Source of the DNA: Sabethes cyaneus
Lineage: Eukaryota > Arthropoda > Insecta > Diptera > Culicidae
Direction: 5' to 3'
DNA length: 64,000 nt
Assembly (NCBI RefSeq): GCF_943734655.1
Contig: NC_071354.1
Location: 59,313,544 to 59,377,543 of the forward strand
The translations under genes were made by a program, and so were the position numbers. Positions within the stretch are counted from its first letter, which is position 1. Each line of letters starts with the position of its first letter. Of this stretch, positions 11,044 to 22,768 are shown in pieces. The notes beneath the pieces are model-generated. The model saw only the letters and a program-made list of their open reading frames with translations, made no database searches and was not told where the DNA came from.

Positions 11044-11637
11044 ATGGAAGTCGAAAGAAAGGAAAAAATTGTGCACAGTTATTTGGAAAATCCATTGTGG
11101 TCTGCATCTAGGCTAGCTAAACAGCTGAAATTACCCAGAAATACCGTATCGCGCGTTATCAAGGAAGTTCCAAGCAAATTTAAATTTGTTTTTGCCACCA
11201 AATTTGCACGAAAATTTATGATTTGGCAGGTCATTTGCACATGTGGCAGAAAAACGAAAGTTTTCGATACAAATAACACAATGATGTCAGAACTGTACCA
11301 AAAAAAGTGTTTCCAAAAACGAATTTTGCCGATCATTCGATCCCACCACCATCCCGTAATGTTTTGGCCAGATTTGGCAAGCTGTCATTACAGCAAAATC
11401 GTTCAAGAATGGTATGCAGAGAAAGGGGTCCAGTTTGTTCCGAAAGACCTTAACCCACCCGATTGCCTCCAGTTCCGACCTATTGAGAGATACTGGGCAA
11501 TCATGAAGAGGAGACTCAAGACAAAGGGAAAAGTTGTCAAAGACATCAATCAGATGAAGACCGAAGAAAGTGTGCGCCGCCTAATGAGCCATATTACAGG
11601 AAAAGTTCGAGAATTCCTACGAAACTGTAACGAATAA
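11044..11637 (+). pseudogene. Tc1/mariner DD37E-type transposase, internally deleted (197 aa)
   Basis: An uninterrupted 197-codon frame starting at ATG 11044. Residues 1-40 form a helix-turn-helix (KEKIVHSYLENPLWSASRLA). From about residue 55 the protein jumps to the catalytic core (KFMIWQVICTCGRKT). The second acidic residue is in FWPDLASCHYS and the last in RPIERYW, with 37 residues between them, matching the mosquito D37E class. The first catalytic D and the second DNA-binding half are missing, and ~330-350 aa would be normal, so roughly 140 residues are deleted without breaking the frame. It should not catalyse transposition. No clear TIRs were found. Confidence 0.85.
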
Positions 11638-14600
11638 TTTTATCCATATTTATTTTTCTTAAAAGTATGAAGAAAATTCTACATTTGTGTAAGAAAAGAT
11701 CTTGAATTCAATAATAAATAACTGAAATATACGCAATTGGTTTTGTTCCAATACTATCTGAAGCAAGCTTTATTTCGAATCTCGGATTGTTCAATTTTTA
11801 CCTTGATCGACAACAATTTTCCATCAATAATTCACGGCACGGAGGGAATTTTTTTATCAACATTCAACGCGTCCGTCTCCTGGCTATAATAGGACTCTCC
11901 CCACAGTGTCAAGTGTCTTACCAGTCTAAACGCTAAATCGCGTTCAGTTCTACGCTGTATGTAATCTTGCTAACACTCTGCTAGTACGTTGCTTTATTCG
12001 TTCGGGATACCTTCTGCCGGCCGGCGGCAGTAGTAGCGATTCCGGTTCGTTCATTTTTGAACCGGAGATCGCATCGGGCTACCGCAACAAAGCATGATGA
12101 TGCACACAGAGCGCAGGACCATAATTAATGAGTGGGCATAAAACAAACGAACTGCGGAAAATTGAGCGGCAAAAAGTGCCCTGACGACAATTACTGCTCG
12201 TTAGAGATTATAAATTTTACCGGGCAGTTACATGCAGTCACACCGGCATTGTGTGCGTGACCGAAAGAGACACGAGCGGGGGAGCGATAAGGGCGAACGT
12301 GCGTAAAGGGGACGAGGATGGAGAAGCTAGGGTGAAAATGGAAAATGGAAAAAAGGAGGTTTTTAATTAGCAGCACTCATGATGCCAACACTGCATACGA
12401 ACGAAGTTGAATGCAGCCTTAATTGACATAGCTTGGTAGCGCGCTACTTTACTGCTGCGGTGTGATTGTTGTTAATGATAACGGAAACGGAAACGGGCAA
12501 AGGGGGCGTGCGGTGGGCCGTATGGATTTGCACGAATATCTAGGAAAGTTTGGGTATAATCGTAGCGGGATTGAATAATTGACCGGAAATTTCGAATAAT
12601 CGGGGCATAATGCGATTGAATATTTGCTTATTTGGAACAAGTAGAGTTAAATAAATAATTGATCGATTGTATCCGCTTATTAACGAAAAATTAACACGAT
12701 TCGGTGTTTTCTTTCTGGGACAGGATGAATATAATGTTTTACGATTGTTCACAGCTCAAGGCAAAAATGCGACTTTACAAGTAAAGTGTTGCAAGCGCAA
12801 AAGCTTTGGGAACTTTTCTTTCCATTAAAAGAATTCTGAAGAAAACAACAAAACCTAAATACACCGCAAAGGCCCAAGCACTGTTTGGAAATGCTATTTT
12901 TATTTTTACCTCACGAACCACTCAGTGACATAAACGTGTTTTTACAGAAATTTAGCACTCCACACTGTCACAGAATTGTCGATGTCCGGAGGTTCTACCT
13001 CTTATGGCTGTTCTTCAACATATTTTCGTTGTCATGTCCGTCGCAGCTGTGGGAGGTGGTCAAGTTTTGGAAACTTTCCGCAAACCAATTGCACTTAGCG
13101 TGGCTACACCAAATAGTTTTTACCGTTCATCTCTCTGCCAGATGTGAAACGTCCATCCACAGCGGTTTTCAGCAGCTGTCTTTTATTTATTCGGATGTTG
13201 CGGCTGCAAACTATTATTGTCGCGAAATGAAATATTTGAGAACGGCTGAGTTCCACTCTATTGTTCACAATCTAAGCTCTACGTGTGGTCCTGGCATGTC
13301 ACACGTTCCTATCGCCGGTGGTGTGCCGTGCAGCGAAAGCGTGGCTGTTTGATATGTGCAAGCCCGCCACCACCGCAAGCGCGATATCCTAGAGTGGTTC
13401 TGCGACAAATAGCGCGTCGTCATTCGAGAGCCCCCTGTACTGGCCGGCCGTACCAGCATAAATTTTTAGCTCTTGCTAGACCTGCCAGTTGCGGTGAGTG
13501 GCTCCCGTACGCCGTACGCCATGCATTTGCTGATGAAAAACACTCGAATGTATATCACATTTCCATGAAAAATGCTTCCTCACGAAGGTTTTTGGGATGC
13601 AAAACAAAGTTATGACAAACACATATTTTTTGGGTTACCATGCGTGACATACTTGACATCAAAAATATATTTTTTATGCAAAAATATCCTCTGCCAATTT
13701 ACGTTTCTTTCCACTGGGATTCCTTTGAGTAAGCCTCCCGAGTAACAAATCGAATTACGCATATCAATCAATATAATTCTTTCTGTATTCTGTGTTAGAC
13801 AAGGAGATTTTTAAAAATTATAGTAAGTTTGCTTGTTTTTTTATGTATTCGAAATTTTTAAAAGCATTTGCTAAGAAAGCTTAAATTTTTTTTCATATCA
13901 TATTAAAAAATCGGAAATGCATAATTTTTTTCTTTTTGAGATATAAGTTTTTAATGAAATAACGTCAGGGTAATGAAATGGAGACGCATGGTTTTTGTTT
14001 TATCCTGAAGGTAACTGAATATTATAAACAGGGAGAAATATTTGCAGCAAAAAAGGAATATTTCTGGTTTTACTTGTTGCCAAAGTAAAACAACTACATG
14101 AAGTCATTTAACTTTACAGAAATAACAACCGGCGCATGTTGTATAATTGTAAATATCAATAATACGATAATAAAAATCTGAAAACCAAAAATCTGAAAAA
14201 AATTTAAAAAAAGCTAATATATTTATTTTATTGAACCCTACTCGATATCCTTGCTGCAGGGTCGGTTCAATTTTTAATGCGCCGACGCTTTCAATATTGA
14301 TCATCAGTGTAAAACTCTGAACGCACATTACAAATATACATCGTGAAAGAATTGTTTTTTTTTTTCGGGAATTATCGCATGTTACTGTTGACATACGTAC
14401 TCGTTTCTGCGTTCCGTTTTTCATCGTTACCATCGCAATGCATCGTACCGATGATAGTGGAGAGCTATGTACGGTTGAATAATGAAAATTAAAAATGAAC
14501 GGCGCCGCATTCAACTGTGCGAGGAGTAAGTTCCTGCGAAGTTTCGTTCAGGTCGCAACTGTCTCTTTTTTGTCTCATTTCTGCTGTAATAGTAGTGGTT

Positions 14601-15774
14601 GATAGAATTTTTAATGCATTCATATAACATCAATTAATAATTATTAATTATTTTTTAATGCGACAGGTAAAATTAGTTTGTCCACACAATAAAATAGTAA
14701 TTGTATTTTACAAGCTATTTGCCTTTGTTACCGGTGAAACCACATAATTTCACTCAGAAAATAATATTATTTATTAAGACTCGCCACATTATAACAATTG
14801 TGTTAATTCAAACAAATAAAATTTAGCTCATTTCTGTGTGTATCCAATCGATTAAATCTCATGGAAAACGCACTGCTAGGTGAAATAACGTTTATTTGTA
14901 ATCTATTACAGATTGCCATGAGGTTTTGCACATCATGTGAAATTAAAATTTACATTGTTGATTGATGCGATTGATTGAATGCAGTCAGTCATTCACTCTT
15001 TTTCGTTCGCTCCACTTCCGCAGCTCGGGAGAATTTAGATTGCATTTCGTATTCTTTTTTTTTTATCGCTTCCGTTTCCAAACTGTGTGCGTTTGTGTTG
15101 TAGGATTCAGTTTTGCTTCAATTTATTCTCTACACTTAACAATTTCGGTTGTTACTTTTTCTGAAAAGTATTCACCGCCTATCGCCGTGTAATATTGATT
15201 ACGCTAGGAAGCTGGTTTTGAAGCGGGATTGTGTTGCATCAAAACTGTTATAAAATAGCGATTTTATTTGCTGGTTATCAAACTTGTAGTGAGGGACGAG
15301 AGTATTAAAAGCAAAGCTGCTTTCTTTCTGCATCAGAACAGGAATGCAGATTTTAAGAGTAATTTCTTTCTTCTATTGACACGAGATATGGGATAATCAA
15401 AACAGTACTTTTGTTATTTTCAACGATTGAAATTTCGACAAATTCTGTAAAAATTTTATAAAATTTCTTCCAAAGCCGTTTGGAAACCAAAAAAAATTAT
15501 CAAAATCTTAACATTAAACTTGCCGTCACTTTCTCGAACACTTTCCTGACCGCATAGTGAAAATTGACGGTGATTCATTGATCCTAGTCTAACCATGAAG
15601 AACCTGCTAGACTTTGGAATTGACCAATTCTACTTTTCCCATACCCATCCGGTACAGGTACTGGCATATAACTGAGGCACGTATCCTATTTTCACTGTGA
15701 TCTATCTAAATCTGTTACCAATCTAGTTCAGTGCTCATCAATGTGCCTCAACTCCTTAGATCTAGGACATTAAG
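11638..15774. other. Unassigned AT-rich sequence
   Basis: Four kilobases without a recognisable element. The longest frames are 12885-13352 (155 codons, plus, beginning at a non-ATG codon; no domain) and 14104-14514 (136 codons, minus; no domain). Region 12000-12560 is somewhat GC-richer. I see no splice-consistent coding pattern or repeat family I can name, and I do not call these frames genes. Confidence 0.5.
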
Positions 15775-16146
15775 TCGACGTCGACCTTGAAGCAGGCATT
15801 GATAGTGTCAATCACCATATTCTGTCAGCAAACCTTGTTTGCTAGTTGGAGTCGTATCTGGTCAATTGCCGCATCAAATTTGGGATATAATCCCTTAGGT
15901 GTTCCACAAGGCAGCAACTTGGGACCATTGTTGTTTATCATACTATTCAATGATGTCTGCGGTGTGGTGCCGAATGGTTGCAAACTTCGGCCTAACAATT
16001 TTTTGGACTATCCGAGATTCTACAGATTGTCAGTTGTTGCAAAAAATCATTGATACGTTTTACATCTGGTGCCAACGCAATTTCATGACTATCAGCGTGG
16101 CGAAATGCTCTGTAACCATGTTGACGAGAGAAAAGAACCCAATTTA
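15775..16146 (+). pseudogene. Non-LTR retrotransposon RT fragment (CR1/Jockey-like)
   Basis: The plus strand gives a DSVNHHI-like start (about 15800), then GVPQGSNLGPLLFI (15896-15940) followed by FNDVCGVVPNGCKL. A frame change removes most of the YADDLKI motif (frame remnant FWTIRDSTDCQLLQK at about 16000-16050). It ends with WCQRNFMTISVAKCSV and LTREKNPI (to 16146). These are RT domains 3-6 of a Jockey/CR1-type element. At least one frameshift lies near the active site and both ends are missing. Confidence 0.87.
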
Positions 16147-16347
16147 ATGAGGATATACAATAGAAAACGAAGAAATGGAGAGATCAAATTTTTTACGTGA
16201 CCTGGAGGAGATTTGATAGAATGAGAAGCTTCCGGGAGCGTTATAGTCATATCATCGCTAAATCTCGACGAATGTTCGGGTTCATTTTCCGTATCATTTT
16301 TGCTATCGTTTAAAGTATATTCCGCAGCATTTGGTTCCACAGAACCA

Positions 16348-17955
16348 TTTCACGCCAAGGGACCACGAAAAAGTAATAACTTAGTAATAACTTATTAAGT
16401 AAAAGTAATAACCAGAACTTGTAATCGACCTTCTCGGTTTTTTACCAAATTCGGTCAGATTGTTCGTTTTGGACCAAAAGGCAAAAACCCTATGTTTGGT
16501 ACCGATTTGACTCCCCCTCCCTTTATGGGAGCCCCCCGTTTTATAAGCAAACGTCTTGTTTTAGTCAAATCCGCTTATTTTCTTTTGCTTATAACTCCGG
16601 AAATATTAAGTCTAGAAAAACACTATTTTCACATTTTCAAAGAAAATTTCCCAAGAAATTCGACAAAAATAGTAGCTTTTAGTGCTGCCAAGTATTTTTT
16701 ACTTCGATTACATGATATCACAATAGGGCAAAATTCTTTTACATTGCAGAGAGACTCACTGCTTCATAAAAAAGTAATTTTATTTTTGGTTTTAAATGAG
16801 AAATTGGGGGTTGCTTGCTTCAAAACCCTGTATCTCTGGATCTGGGCAAGGAATACCTCGTGACGATAAGTGATTCTTATGTAAAAAATCTGAGGAATAC
16901 GATAGAGTTGGAATTTTCAAGATCAAATTGTCTTCATTGAGAGAAACGTACACTCTTAAATGATTCTACCTGTAAATAGGTCGGATTTAGTTAAAGATAG
17001 GTTGAAACTACTCAAAATACCCCTAAAGTGTGCAAACACAAACTTTGGGTAAAAATTTCAACTAATTTTGGCTACTTGCTACCGATACAGGTATACCTCG
17101 ATATAAGACAATTTATAATTTCTAAAAGTTGTCTTATATCGAAATTGTCTTATATCGAAACATGGTTTTTTCAAAAAAAAATTGCATTAGCGGTCGCCAG
17201 TTTTGCTCTGTTTTATGTGTTTACGGTTTTTGAACTATTTATTATTGTTTGAGCTATTAGTTTTTTACTATTTTTGGGGTTATTTTGAAATAATGAACAT
17301 CTTCATGGCACCGAGTTCAGAATGGAAAATCAGCTCTGGTATCGTTACCAGCTATGTCAAAGGGATTTGTTTCGATATAAGACAAAATTGTCTTATATCG
17401 AATTGTCTTATATCGTGGTTGTTTTATAACGAGGCTGTCTTATATCGAGGTATGCCTGTAATTGAATTATTCTCTATGACAAATAACGCACTTTTAAGTT
17501 CCTACTACCAATTTTTTGGTTGAAAAACTACTCAAAATCTGAGTTTGTACAGTTTGTGTTTGTTTAAGGGTATTTAGGGTAGTTTCAACCTAGCTTTACG
17601 TAAATTCGACCTATTTACAGGTAGAATCATTTAAGAGTGTAGAAATTTAGTTTTCAAATCGAATTAAAAAATATTTGGAATCGCTGGTGCTAAAAATTAC
17701 TATTTTTCGAATTCCTTGGGCAATTTTATTTAAAAATGTGAAAATAGTGTTTTTCTAGACTGACTAATTCCGGAGACATAAGCGAAAGCAAAAAAGCTGA
17801 TTTGACCAAAACAAGGATTTTGCTTATAAAAGGGGAGAGTCCAATCGGCACCAAACTTGGGATTTTTGCTTTTTGACCCAAAACGAATAATCTTTCCGAA
17901 TTTGGTAAAAATCCGAGAAGGTCGATTATACGGTTCTCGGACACTTGGCGTGGAA
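16348..17955. mobile_element. 1.6-kb foldback element with long inverted arms
   Basis: The left arm (16348-about 17045) and right arm (about 17520-17955) are imperfect reverse complements. Both outer ends carry cacgccaag, followed by the cgaccttctcgg block. The inner blocks share acactcttaaatgattctac and a gttgaaactactcaaaat stretch. The left arm holds ~200 extra bases (about 16712-16915) absent from the right arm, so one arm gained or lost DNA. No protein is encoded; frames in it (e.g. 16492-16863) are incidental. A separate MITE occupies the loop. Confidence 0.85.
17088..17458. mobile_element. 371-bp Tigger/pogo-like MITE with TA target duplication
   Basis: The ends are CAGGTATACCTCGATATAAG (left) and its reverse complement with one difference (CAGGCATACCTCG form) at the right. 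TA dinucleotides flank both sides (17086-17087 and 17459-17460). The interior has several copies of a 12-bp ttgtcttatatc motif in both orientations just inside the ends. The CAGGYATACCTCG terminus is strikingly close to the termini of Tigger elements of the pogo group, and TA duplication fits Tc1/mariner/pogo. It sits in the loop of the foldback at 16348-17955. Confidence 0.85.
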
Positions 17956-18099
17956 TAACCCATAGGCTTTAAATTTCGTATGATTTCGTTAAATTTCGGT
18001 AAACACAAAATTTCGCGAAATCGCACACAGCCTTATTTAAGACTCCTTCCTTGGTGAAATCCATATGTGCTACCGCCGTACGAAGCTGGATACAGGCTA

Positions 18100-19065
18100 G
18101 AAAAGAGAGAAAACGAGGCTAAACACGTAGAGACTGGAATTTTTTTATAACTTGGGAAATGAGATAAAAACAATGAAAGCGAAAAAACAAGAAATAAAAT
18201 AAGGGTAAACTGGGCAAAAATTGAGAAACAATGGAACAAAAAGAGAAAAAATGTGAAATAGGATAAATCAAAATGAAAAAGAAAAAATATGGGAGCAAGA
18301 AAACGGACAAACGAGAACAGAAAAAGAGGAAAACAGGACGGTAAAAAAAGAAAGTTGAGAGAAAAAAGAAATAAACCGGAAAAGAAAAACAGAACGCGAT
18401 AAAAAAGCAGGACATAATAACAGGAAGAACATATTAAGTTCGCGGCGACGGGATTTGACAACGAAAACCGGGATAGAACAGAAGATAAAAAACGCAAAAG
18501 ACAACAGCCGCAACCGAAAAAAAGACCGAGACAAAAAGTGACAAAAAATGAGACAGGAAAAGACCAAAAACTTGGAAACCCGAGGAAATTTAAAAGAAAA
18601 AAGTTGTAGAACGGAACAGGGCTCCAGAAAAGGACGAAAAACGGGACAGGTAAAGAAGGGAAATGGAACAGAGAAAGAGAAGGCTTTAGAAAATAAGGGA
18701 GGAAGAGCAAGACAAGAAAGAGAACAGGGAACAGAAACCAAGAGAAACCAAAAAGGGAAAAAAGGATAAAAAACGATAAAGTAAACGAGAAAAACGGGAA
18801 AAATCGAGATATAAAAGAAAAAAAATGGACAAATGGGACAGAAAAAGGAAAAATGAAACAAATGTAAAAACAGGCTATAGAAAAATCTAAAACTGAACAA
18901 TATACATCTAAACGAACAATATACACTCATTATTAAAAACATGAGCGAAAACAGGACTGAAAATTAGAAATTCGGAAGACAAGAGAAATTGAACAATGAA
19001 ATAGGGTACACAGGACAGAAAAAGGAGAAACGAACGAGATAAACGAAGGAAATGTGAGAGCAAGG
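18100..19065. repeat. Degenerate A/G-rich low-complexity array
   Basis: Nearly 1 kb of diverged short units such as gaaaaacgggaca and aaaaggacaggaaaa, strongly purine-biased on the plus strand. The complementary strand gives 224-297-codon frames made of F, L, S, P and V (FSFPFLF-type) in more than one phase; these are compositional artefacts, although superficially they look like membrane proteins. A similar array lies at 47180-48300. Confidence 0.85.
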
Positions 19066-19845
19066 ATGGTTCGATCACTTTGGCTCAATTTTTATTCATT
19101 TGACAGTACCGTCTCAGCCGAGCAAAATTTGATAAAGTATGGAAAATTTGCAAAATTTGATAAATATATGGGACATTTGTGGAACTAGTTATTATCTACA
19201 ATTTTGCAGAATAAAGTTTTGCTGTCTCTTTTGTGTTTACGGTTCTACAATGCTAGTACCTTCTTTATTAACTAAATGAACGTTCATTTAGTCTCTGTAA
19301 AAAAAGTATGGAGGTCTGTTCCAAAGAGAACGAACGACGGGTTCCCGTAGGACTACGATTGCGAGTACAATTCGACAATGCTTGAAAATTTGAAAGTGTT
19401 CAGCAGTTTGTTACGTAAATTTATAATTTACTATATTGTAATAAATACCCCAAAACATTTATATACATTAGTTAAACAAGGTTAAGTTTAAATATCCCAA
19501 ATGTCTATACTCTATACATCATTTCTATTGCTTTCATAGAGTTTGCAGGTCCACTAGGAGTTGAACCATCAGGCAACAAATACACATATTCTAATGATTG
19601 GCGATGATTTTGCTTTTTGACAATTTGCATGACTTGTAGCACTAGTATACATTAAGTAACTGGCTTGAAACTAGAATGCAGTTGCCGAAGTTAGCTTACT
19701 TACGGAACTTGCTTAAAGCTATGATTAAATCGAATCAATTGAAAATGAAAATTGTCCACACAATTGCTACAATCAATAGGTATTCAAACCATCATAATCC
19801 ATTCATAATAAGCAGAGATTTAGCGTTCAAAATTGTTCAGTTTTT
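19066..19845. other. Unassigned sequence with a 22-bp palindrome
   Basis: No gene. A perfect 22-bp palindrome, ACTAAATGAAC followed by its reverse complement, lies at 19271-19292. The rest is AT-rich without recognised repeats. A 67-codon frame at 19676-19879 has no motif. Confidence 0.5.
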
Positions 19846-19922
19846 AGTGACGCTCGCATTTTTTGATTTTTTGGAATGACATCCTATCCCAAACCTTGCC
19901 GTAAGACGTAGGCCTACGTAAA
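19846..19922 (-). repeat. Dispersed repeat fragment, inverted copy of 31523-31600
   Basis: This block (gtgacgctcgcattttttga, then ggaatgacatcctatccc, ccttgccgtaagacgtagg) is the reverse complement of the segment just inside the left end of the TIR element at 31495-33876, at roughly 90% identity by eye. It is therefore probably a truncated end of the same transposon family, without the terminal 24 bp. Confidence 0.8.
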
Positions 19923-20044
19923 AAAAACGAAACAAAAAGAGTACAAACGGGACTGCAAAAGAGTAAAAAAATAAAATAGAAGGGTGGTAAAACGTTTAAG
20001 AGAAATAGACGAAATGTTAATTCTAATTTCAAGTAAAATTTCGA

Positions 20045-20850
20045 GTTTAATTTCGTGTCCATGGCCGGTTTGAAGTAAACCTTCTAGTTCAAATTAGTCC
20101 AAATTTAATGTCCAATGTCAAGTTCAATTTCATGTTCAATTGCATGTCCGATTTTAAACCCAGTTTTAAGTCTAGGTTAATTCCGATTTCAAATTCAATT
20201 TGAAATCAAATGTCATGTCCGATTTCATATACGATTCCAGGTCTCATTTCAAGTCATATTTAAATCCCATTTATGTACAATATCATGTTCAAATTCAATT
20301 CCAAATTTTTGATTTAAATCCGAGTTAAATTTTAAATTCAGTCATATTTCAATTTTAATTTCAAATTCTATTCCAAGCTAGTTCAATTCCCATTTCATTT
20401 AAAATTTCAAATAAAACCTAAAATTCTCTTGTAAGTCCAATTTCTTGTCTAATTCCAAGCAAAACTAACAGTCCAAATTATTCTAAATTTAAGACCAATT
20501 TCAAATACATTTGTTGTATGTTCGAATCCCGGCAAGGCGGTGCTGCTAGAGTTAGTAGGATCGTTGCACTAGCCTCGTAATTATCCAGTACATTAATAAC
20601 CGGCTGCGAAGTCTGTCGATAAAGGAGTGTTAAGTATTAAAGACGTTAATAACCTAAGACTTTGCTTTTTCTTATACAATTGGAGGTTCAATTTCCAAAT
20701 CAATATGATGTAAAGTTTCATGTTTAAATTAGTCCAAATTGAAGTCTTGTTTAATGCCCTATGGCAAGTTCAGTTTCAAGTCCAAATTCAACTCTAATTT
20801 CTAGTCCAGTTCAATGGATCTAGTCCAATTTCGAGTTTGATTTTAAATAT
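20045..20850. repeat. Degenerate 12-bp minisatellite (AATTTCAAGTCC-like)
   Basis: Dozens of diverged copies of a ~12-bp unit (caatttcaagtc, caatttcatgtc, gattttaagtcc). The array is interrupted at 20511-20672 by a SINE and resumes to 20850. The same unit in reverse orientation forms the array at 58590-59215 inside the hAT-type element, and a short stretch at 38385-38475. Confidence 0.85.
20511..20672 (+). mobile_element. tRNA-derived SINE, 5'-truncated head
   Basis: Starts within the tRNA-like head: a pol III B-box-like GTTCGAATCCC at 20520-20530. It continues through a family body (gctagagttagtaggatcgt, ccagtac, aaccggct) and ends with gaagtctgtcgataaag and a ctttgctttttct terminus. The body and tail match copies at 26541, 39772, 57911 and 58763. 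Without the A box it should not be transcribed from its own promoter. Confidence 0.85.
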
Positions 20851-22020
20851 ATTTGTACCCAAAAGTCCGAATTCCGAAGTTACTTGACTGTAAGGAATTG
20901 CAGAAAGTCTCACTAAACGAGGGGAAAAAAAATATCCTGTTTCTATTCGAAAGACTGGAACCGCTTTGCCTATTCAATCACGCTTTGCCGCTTCAATCAC
21001 GCTATACAATAACAAGTAAGTTGTTTCGAAATGTGAACGAAGTGGATTAGTGTGTAAGCAAAATCCATACGACGATGGTTTTAAAGAATTTTCTTCTATG
21101 TGCCATGTCATTTCGTCAGTACTGTAACATTCTGAAAAACCGCTATTTACAATGTTAGCGCAGCAAAACATATTTCCTTTCCTGATAACTCTTAATGCCA
21201 ATAAAGTGAACGACCTAATTTATGAATCAATAGAGCCATAATTTCTGACGGTTTACCCACTTCGAAATAAATAAACTAATAATCCAGCTTAATCGATTGA
21301 ACTCGCTTTGGGCCAATCGAAAAATGGAATTTTGCTTGCGTGTGCTGATTGCCTATGTTTTGATGTTTACATGTCGATACGCTTGCATGTTACCTCCGAT
21401 TATAATTCATAGGCTTTCTGTTTGCCATCATTATTGTGCACTGTGCAAGTTTCCTGCCAATGTTTGCATACTCGGGACACAATTCATTGTTCGAAACAAC
21501 AAAAGAAAGCATCAGTAGAGCATCGGTTTATACATTTCTCCCTTTTGTTGCAAGTTGTGTTTTTTTTGTACTCTGCTACGGAAAAATATGTTCATCGGCA
21601 GCGATAAAATCCCGTTTCTCATTTAAGGCCACATGTCGGTATCATCTCAACAATAAGCCTATTTATTCCCAATAAATACAACATAAAATATTAATATCTT
21701 TCCGCACAAATCCTGCTGTTGGAATCGTTTTTATAACCTTCTTTCTGCCCTACGGCCTAAACACTCCGGCAATCGGAAACTGTATTTATACCTCCAACAT
21801 CGAGTAGGATGACGGAACAGGGCTGAAGTTTTTACTCTTGTTAACTGTACGGAAAGGTAGAATAATCGATCGAACAATGTGGAATTGGACCGTTTGTGAT
21901 CCATCTTACGGAAAACACAACTTGCCAAAAATGTAAGCTGAAATATGAGTCCTTAACGTGGCATTAATGTTGGATTGGTATGATAATTTAACAAAGGGAT
22001 CTTTCTACCTTGGGTGGATT
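20851..22020. other. Unassigned sequence
   Basis: No gene or named repeat. Three overlapping short frames at 21297-21675 (plus) carry no recognisable domain. Confidence 0.5.
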
Positions 22021-22720
22021 AATTACGGTTTTGCCTTTCTACTATATAAATATATAGTATAAAGGTATAGAAATCACTCGGAAAACCGGAAATGGAAAGA
22101 AGGTCCTGCGGGCCGAATGTCATATACCATTCGACTCAGTTTCGCAAACTGAGCATTTTCTGTGTGTGTGTATGTATGTATGTGTGTGTGTGTGTGTGTG
22201 TGTATGTGTGTGTGTGTGTGTGTATGTGACGCTTTTAATCTCACTCACTTTTCTCGGAGATGGCTGGACCGATTTTAATGTTCTTAGTGTCAAATGAAAG
22301 GTCTAGGTGTCCCATTGGTCGCTATTGAATTTCATATTGATCGGACTTTTAGTTCAAAAGTTATGTATAAAAATACGAAAAATATGGGACTTCATTATCC
22401 CATAGGTCCCTCAACCGATTTGAACAAAATTGATTGCATATGAAAGGGGAGCCTTGCAAACCCTTAACTTCCAAATTTCATGACGATTGGACTTGTAGTT
22501 TGAAAGTTACATAAAGAAATGTGCAAAAATAGTATTTAAAACATATTTTTGTAACATATAAGCATCAATTCAATGAAAAACATCACACATTTTATTATTA
22601 TTTGAAAATTACTGCTGAGATCTATCAAACGAAACCGAGTTATTTAAAATCGGACGATTCATTCAAAAGTTATTTAAACTTAAGCACCGTAAGCACACTT
22701 AAGCACCGTATATTAAACCG
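22021..22720 (+). repeat. Probable dispersed repeat with internal (GT)n tract
   Basis: A block with a short hairpin (ctcagtttcgcaaactgag, 22135-22153) is followed by a (GT)n/(GTAT)n tract at 22160-22228. A segment with phrases such as gaccgattttaatgttctta and agttcaaaagttatgtataa follows. From memory of such sequences this looks like a common mosquito dispersed repeat, but I cannot run a search. No coding capacity. Confidence 0.55.
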
Positions 22721-22768
22721 TTAAACGTGTGAAATCAAAACAAATGTTGATTGTATGCAATGTGTGTG

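Noticed and set aside
12885..13352. 155-codon plus-strand protein
   Set aside because: No ATG at the start of the frame and no recognisable domain; the region shows no other sign of coding.
18033..18942. 297- and 224-codon multi-pass-membrane-like frames on the minus strand
   Set aside because: C/T-rich complement of an A/G-rich degenerate array; hydrophobicity is purely compositional and occurs in overlapping phases.
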